From positions 1-18,295 of the forward strand of contig JAISKY010000299.1 in the NCBI GenBank assembly GCA_031260745.1: 18,295 nucleotides of DNA, read 5' to 3'. The notes under the pieces were generated by a model. The model worked only from the letters and a program-made list of their open reading frames with translations. It did not search any database and was not told where the DNA came from. How positions within the stretch are numbered: position 1 is the first letter of the stretch; every line of letters starts with the position of its first letter. Positions 14,858 to 18,295 of this stretch are shown piece after piece. A program made the translations under genes and the position numbers. The stretch comes from Oscillospiraceae bacterium (GTDB taxonomy: Bacteria; Bacillota; Clostridia; Oscillospirales; Oscillospiraceae).

Positions 14858-15925
14858 ATGCGTAAATTACAAAAGTCCACCCGCGAATCCATATTCACTT
14901 ACGCTATTGTTATAGTTGCTTTTTTAGCGACGCAGGGATTAATGCTGAGCGGAAATATAAGCTCCGCGCTGACGGGGCAGTTAGTGCCAATCTGCGCCTA
15001 TGTGGTTATGGCGGTTTCGCTGAATCTTACGGTAGGCGTTTTGGGCGAGCTTTCACTTGGTCACGCTAGCTTTATGAGCGTAGGCGCGTTCTCCGGAGTT
15101 ACCGCTTGTATAAGTTTGGCAAACGTAATTCCGTCAGACCCGATAAGGCTGGTAGTCGGTATGGTAATCGGAGCGATATGCGCCGGCGCGGCGGGTTTCC
15201 TGATAGGGATTCCGGTACTGCGGCTTAACGGCGACTATCTCGCTATAGTTACTTTGGCGTTCGGCGAGATTATCAAAAATCTAATCACCTGCCTAAGCGT
15301 CGGCGTAGACAGCCGCGGACTGCATTTCAGCTTTTTGACGTCGTCAAGTATGCTGAATCTTGAGGAAGGCGGCACGGTAATTATCAACGGTCCGATGGGC
15401 ATTGCCGGGATACCTAAGCTGTCCACGTTTACCGCGGGGTTTATTTTGGTAGTAGTTACGCTGTTCATTGTAATGAATCTCGTCAAAAGCCGCGCCGGAC
15501 GAGCGATTATGGCTTTGCGCGACAACCGGATAGCCGCCGAAAGCGTAGGTATTCCCGTAACCAAATATAAACTTATGGCGTTTGTAACCTCCGCCGCGTT
15601 AGCGGGAGCCGCCGGAGCGCTGTACGCTATGAATTTCTCCACAATCGTGGCGACAAAATTCAACTTTAGCACGTCTATCCTGATTTTAGTTTATGTGGTC
15701 CTTGGCGGACTTGGCAATATATGGGGCACGGTAATCGCGGCGACGGTACTGACTATTTTGCCGGAGATGCTGCGCGGCTTTAACGACTACCGTATGTTGC
15801 TTTACGCGATTGTGCTGATTATAGTTATGCTCGCCACCAATAACTCCAGACTAAAGTTAATTCCGGCGTGGCTGAAAAAGACTTTGGGGTCAAAAACCGG
15901 AAAGGAGAGTATCTCCAATGAATAA
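14858..15925 (+). CDS. livM: Branched-chain amino acid ABC transporter permease LivM
   Basis: This 355-residue membrane protein is the second permease subunit, partner of LivH. Diagnostic segments are VGVLGELSLGHASFMSVGAF (59-78), LRLNGDYLAIVTLAFGEI (121-138), the cytoplasmic coupling loop SRAGRAIMALRDNRIAAES (211-229) and VVLGGLGNIWG (280-290). About eight to nine membrane helices are predicted, with a basic C-terminal tail. The frame also opens at TTG 14846, overlapping livH, but ATG 14858 has GAGGTGGGG just upstream and was preferred. The 3' end overlaps livG by 8 nt, so translational coupling is likely. Confidence 0.94.
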   Translation: MRKLQKSTRESIFTYAIVIVAFLATQGLMLSGNISSALTGQLVPICAYVVMAVSLNLTVGVLGELSLGHASFMSVGAFSGVTACISLANVIPSDPIRLVVGMVIGAICAGAAGFLIGIPVLRLNGDYLAIVTLAFGEIIKNLITCLSVGVDSRGLHFSFLTSSSMLNLEEGGTVIINGPMGIAGIPKLSTFTAGFILVVVTLFIVMNLVKSRAGRAIMALRDNRIAAESVGIPVTKYKLMAFVTSAALAGAAGALYAMNFSTIVATKFNFSTSILILVYVVLGGLGNIWGTVIAATVLTILPEMLRGFNDYRMLLYAIVLIIVMLATNNSRLKLIPAWLKKTLGSKTGKESISNE

Positions 15926-16784
15926 TCCCCGGGAAGAAACCAAATATGTGCCTCAGCCCGCCACAAATCTTATTCCGGAGCGTGAACTCGGCAAGCAGTT
16001 GATACTGGAGGCTCACAACCTTGGTATCGACTTCGGCGGACTTACCGCCGTCGAGGGCTTTGACCTCAGCGTAAGCCCTACAGAGATTATCGGATTAATC
16101 GGGCCTAACGGCGCGGGTAAGACGACCGTGTTCAATTTGCTCTCAAAGGTGTATCAGCCTACTCGCGGTACTATACTTATGAACGGACGCGACACTATGG
16201 GTATGAGTACGGCGCAGATGAACCGCGCGGGAGTCGCTCGGACATTCCAGAACATTCGGCTTTTCAACAATCTTACGGTGGAAGATAACATCAAGCTCGG
16301 TTTGCACAACCACATCAAATACGGTATGCTAAGCGGCATTTTGCGGCTTCCGAACTATTGGAAACAGGAGAAAGAAGCGAAAGAACGCGTAACGGAACTG
16401 CTGTCTATTTTTAGTATGACACACATGGCTCCGTTTCGAGCCGGCGCGTTGCCATACGGCGCTCAACGCAGATTGGAAATCATTCGCGCGTTAGCTACGG
16501 GTCCAAAGGTTTTACTGTTGGACGAACCTGCCGCGGGTATGAATCCCTCCGAAACAAGCGAACTTATGGAGAACATTGTAAAAGTCCGCGATACTTTTCA
16601 GATTGCGGTCGTGCTTATTGAACACGATATGAACCTTGTTATGGGTATATGCGAGGGTATATGCGTGCTTAACTTCGGCAAAATAATCGCTAAGGGTACT
16701 CCCAGCGAGATACAAAATAATCCGGTAGTTATCGAAGCCTATCTCGGCAGACAAAAGGAGGATGGGCAGAATGCTGAAAGTTAA
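15918..16784 (+). CDS. livG: Branched-chain amino acid ABC transporter ATP-binding protein LivG
   Basis: This 288-residue cytoplasmic ATPase energises LivHM. It shows Walker A GPNGAGKT (62-69), the Q-loop Q111 in ARTFQNIRLF, the signature region PYGAQRRLEI (179-188, the LivG form of the ABC signature), Walker B VLLLDEP (198-204) and the switch His236 in LIEHDM. The LivG-specific ending (NPVVIEAYLG) is present. An N-terminal extension of about 28 residues, rich in Pro and Glu, precedes the usual start of the fold. AAAGGAGAG lies upstream of ATG 15918, which overlaps the end of livM. The 3' end overlaps livF by 14 nt. Confidence 0.95.
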   Translation: MNNPREETKYVPQPATNLIPERELGKQLILEAHNLGIDFGGLTAVEGFDLSVSPTEIIGLIGPNGAGKTTVFNLLSKVYQPTRGTILMNGRDTMGMSTAQMNRAGVARTFQNIRLFNNLTVEDNIKLGLHNHIKYGMLSGILRLPNYWKQEKEAKERVTELLSIFSMTHMAPFRAGALPYGAQRRLEIIRALATGPKVLLLDEPAAGMNPSETSELMENIVKVRDTFQIAVVLIEHDMNLVMGICEGICVLNFGKIIAKGTPSEIQNNPVVIEAYLGRQKEDGQNAES

Positions 16785-17472
16785 TGACATCAACGTGTTT
16801 TACGGCGCGATTCACGCGGTTAAACAGGTTTCGCTGGAAGTTACCGAGGGCGAGATTGTTACGCTAATCGGAGCAAACGGCGCGGGAAAAAGCACCACTT
16901 TGCAGACGATTTCCGGGTTACTGCGTTCGCGTACCGGAAGTATTAGCTTTATGGACGCAAATATCGGCGCGATGGCACCGCACAAAATCGTGGAGCGCGG
17001 ACTTGCCCAAGTACCGGAGGGTCGGCGAGTCTTTCTGCGTATGACCGTAAGGGAAAATTTGGAGATGGGAGCGTATACTCAAAAGTCTAACGGCATATCC
17101 GCTGATTTGGAACGCGCGTTTACTCTGTTTCCGCGTCTTAAAGAGCGTCACAAGCAAATCGCGGGTACGCTGTCAGGCGGCGAACAGCAGATGCTCGCAA
17201 TGGGCAGAGCGTTAATGAGCCACCCTAAACTCTTAATGCTTGACGAACCATCAATGGGGCTTGCGCCTATTTTGGTGGAACAGATATTCTCCACAATCGT
17301 GGAAATGAACCGCGACGGTACTACTATCCTATTGGTGGAGCAAAACGCTCAAATGGCGTTGTCGGTCGCAAGCCGCGCCTATGTGCTTGAAACGGGTAAC
17401 ATAGTTATGCAGGGCGACGCTCACGAACTCGCCGGTAACGAAGAAGTTAAAAAAGCGTACCTCGGCGGATAG
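16771..17472 (+). CDS. livF: Branched-chain amino acid ABC transporter ATP-binding protein LivF
   Basis: This 233-residue ATPase is the partner of LivG in the heterodimeric motor. Walker A is GANGAGKS (34-41), the Q-loop glutamine is Q80 in GLAQVPEGRRVF, the signature is LSGGEQQ (134-140) and Walker B is LLMLDEP (154-160). The switch position carries glutamine in LLVEQN (187-192) instead of histidine, which is usual for LivF. ATG 16762 is also in frame but touches the GGAGG site. ATG 16771 has proper 9-nt spacing and begins at the conserved MLKV, so it was chosen. It is the last liv gene. A repeat copy begins right after its stop, and azlC follows. Confidence 0.95.
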   Translation: MLKVNDINVFYGAIHAVKQVSLEVTEGEIVTLIGANGAGKSTTLQTISGLLRSRTGSISFMDANIGAMAPHKIVERGLAQVPEGRRVFLRMTVRENLEMGAYTQKSNGISADLERAFTLFPRLKERHKQIAGTLSGGEQQMLAMGRALMSHPKLLMLDEPSMGLAPILVEQIFSTIVEMNRDGTTILLVEQNAQMALSVASRAYVLETGNIVMQGDAHELAGNEEVKKAYLGG

Positions 17473-17514
17473 AAAACAATTAACAATTAACAGTGAACGG
17501 TGAACAATTACGGG
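17473..17514 (+). repeat. Second copy of the liv heptamer repeat (single arm)
   Basis: The block TTAACAA, TTAACAG, TGAACGG, TGAACAA, TTACGG (17480 onward) matches the left arm of the repeat at 13848. Thirty bases (17482-17511 versus 13849-13878) are identical. No inverted partner arm follows, so this copy cannot form the large hairpin. It starts directly after the livF stop codon and contains the first in-frame GTG of azlC. Confidence 0.8.
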
Positions 17515-17528
17515 GGTTTGGACGAGGA

Positions 17529-18239
17529 TTGATTACGGACGGACATACAAAAAAAGGAGTGGTTAGAGCGGCGTTCCCGCATACCATTCCTGTGCTTACC
17601 GGCTATATCTTTATGGGTATGGCTTTTGGTATATTGTTGGCAAGCAAAGGCTACGGCCCTATATGGGCGTTTGTAATGGGGCTTACCATTTACGCGGGTT
17701 CGGGACAGTTTGTTGCCGTGGGGCTTATGGCGTCAGGCTTTGACCCGATAAACGCGTTTCTCGTGACGCTTATGGTGAACGCCCGGCACGTATTTTACGG
17801 CATCTCGCTGCTGGAGCGTTTCAAACGCTATGGCAAAGCCAAATATTACATGATATTCGCGCTTACAGATGAAACTTTCGCTCTGCACTTGTCCGCAAAA
17901 CCTCCGGAGGGTATGGACGAGGAAAAATTCTATCTTACAATCAGCGTTATGGACCATTTGTATTGGATTATCGGGTGCGTTTTAGGCGGACTTATCGGAA
18001 GCGCGCTTCCGATAAACAGCGTAGGCATTGACTTTGTAATGACCGCGCTGTTCGTGGTAATTTTCCTTGACCAGTGGAAACAAAAACAAAACCGCGTTCC
18101 GGCGTTAATCGGGCTTGGCGCGTCTATTATTTGCCGCTTGATATTTGGTCCGGATTTCTTTATCTTAGCGTGTATGGCGGTGTTGGTAGTGGTTTTCAGT
18201 CTGTTCAAAAAGCCTATTGAGCGGGAGGTACGGCGATGA
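17529..18239 (+). CDS. azlC: AzlC-family branched-chain amino acid exporter subunit
   Basis: AzlC is the large membrane subunit of the two-part AzlCD exporter for branched-chain amino acids and analogues. The protein (about 236 residues from TTG 17529) has six or so membrane helices. It carries the family motifs YAGSGQFVAVGLM (55-67), the conserved VNARHVFYGISL (83-94) and FALTDETFAL (110-119). The frame extends to GTG 17493, but that codon lies inside a repeat also found in a non-coding place and has no SD. TTG 17529 and GTG 17559 are later options, so the true start is uncertain. The C-terminus overlaps azlD by the ATGA motif. Being downstream of livF, it may be co-transcribed with the importer or have a separate promoter that I could not see. 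Confidence 0.88.
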   Translation: MITDGHTKKGVVRAAFPHTIPVLTGYIFMGMAFGILLASKGYGPIWAFVMGLTIYAGSGQFVAVGLMASGFDPINAFLVTLMVNARHVFYGISLLERFKRYGKAKYYMIFALTDETFALHLSAKPPEGMDEEKFYLTISVMDHLYWIIGCVLGGLIGSALPINSVGIDFVMTALFVVIFLDQWKQKQNRVPALIGLGASIICRLIFGPDFFILACMAVLVVVFSLFKKPIEREVRR

Positions 18240-18295
18240 CCGCTTTTGAAGCCGTAATTATGGTAGCGGTTTGCGCCGCCGCCACCGTCGCTACC
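18236..18295 (+). CDS. azlD: AzlD-family branched-chain amino acid exporter small subunit (partial)
   Basis: A frame starting at ATG 18236 overlaps the azlC stop (ATGA) and has GGGAGGT 7 nt upstream. Only 20 residues are visible before the right edge, starting MTAFEAVIMV and continuing with an Ala/Val-rich hydrophobic helix. Position and N-terminal helix fit AzlD, the small partner needed with AzlC for export. The identification rests mainly on synteny. Confidence 0.7.
   Translation, partial: MTAFEAVIMVAVCAAATVAT

Overview
The window reads as a chromosomal segment of an endospore-forming low-to-mid GC Firmicute, most likely a member of the class Clostridia. The reasons are a SpoIID peptidoglycan transglycosylase, AGGAGG-type ribosome binding sites, frequent GTG and TTG starts, a Gram-positive lipoprotein-anchored ABC importer, and a cysteine-rich protein of a type I associate with clostridial genomes. 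The exact family cannot be fixed from this sequence. No rRNA, tRNA, CRISPR array, transposase or phage gene was seen.

Left part (1-3960): two overlapping minus-strand membrane-protein genes (one cut by the window edge) diverge from spoIID. Next comes a small AT-rich cassette with its own sigma-A promoter and terminator. It encodes a DUF6883-like and a DUF4926-like protein whose genes overlap by 4 nt. A 315-aa cysteine-rich protein follows and ends at a perfect 19-bp hairpin.

Middle (3961-12450): lon (ATP-dependent protease) on the minus strand is divergent from a LexA-like HTH/S24 repressor, with both promoters in a 119-bp AT-rich gap. Converging on the repressor is a four-gene minus-strand operon from one strong promoter: two maltose-type ABC permeases, a 626-aa HlyD/MacA-like adaptor with a very long coiled coil, and a two-helix protein with a MacB-like extracellular domain and an acidic cytoplasmic tail. 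No ATPase or solute-binding protein is encoded with them. This unusual combination is the most intriguing part of the window.

Right part (12536-18295): a complete branched-chain amino acid importer operon livK-livH-livM-livG-livF is followed directly by azlC and the start of azlD, a branched-chain amino acid exporter. A heptamer-based repeat with long inverted arms sits between livK and livH. A 30-bp identical copy of one arm sits between livF and azlC and overlaps the first possible azlC start codon.
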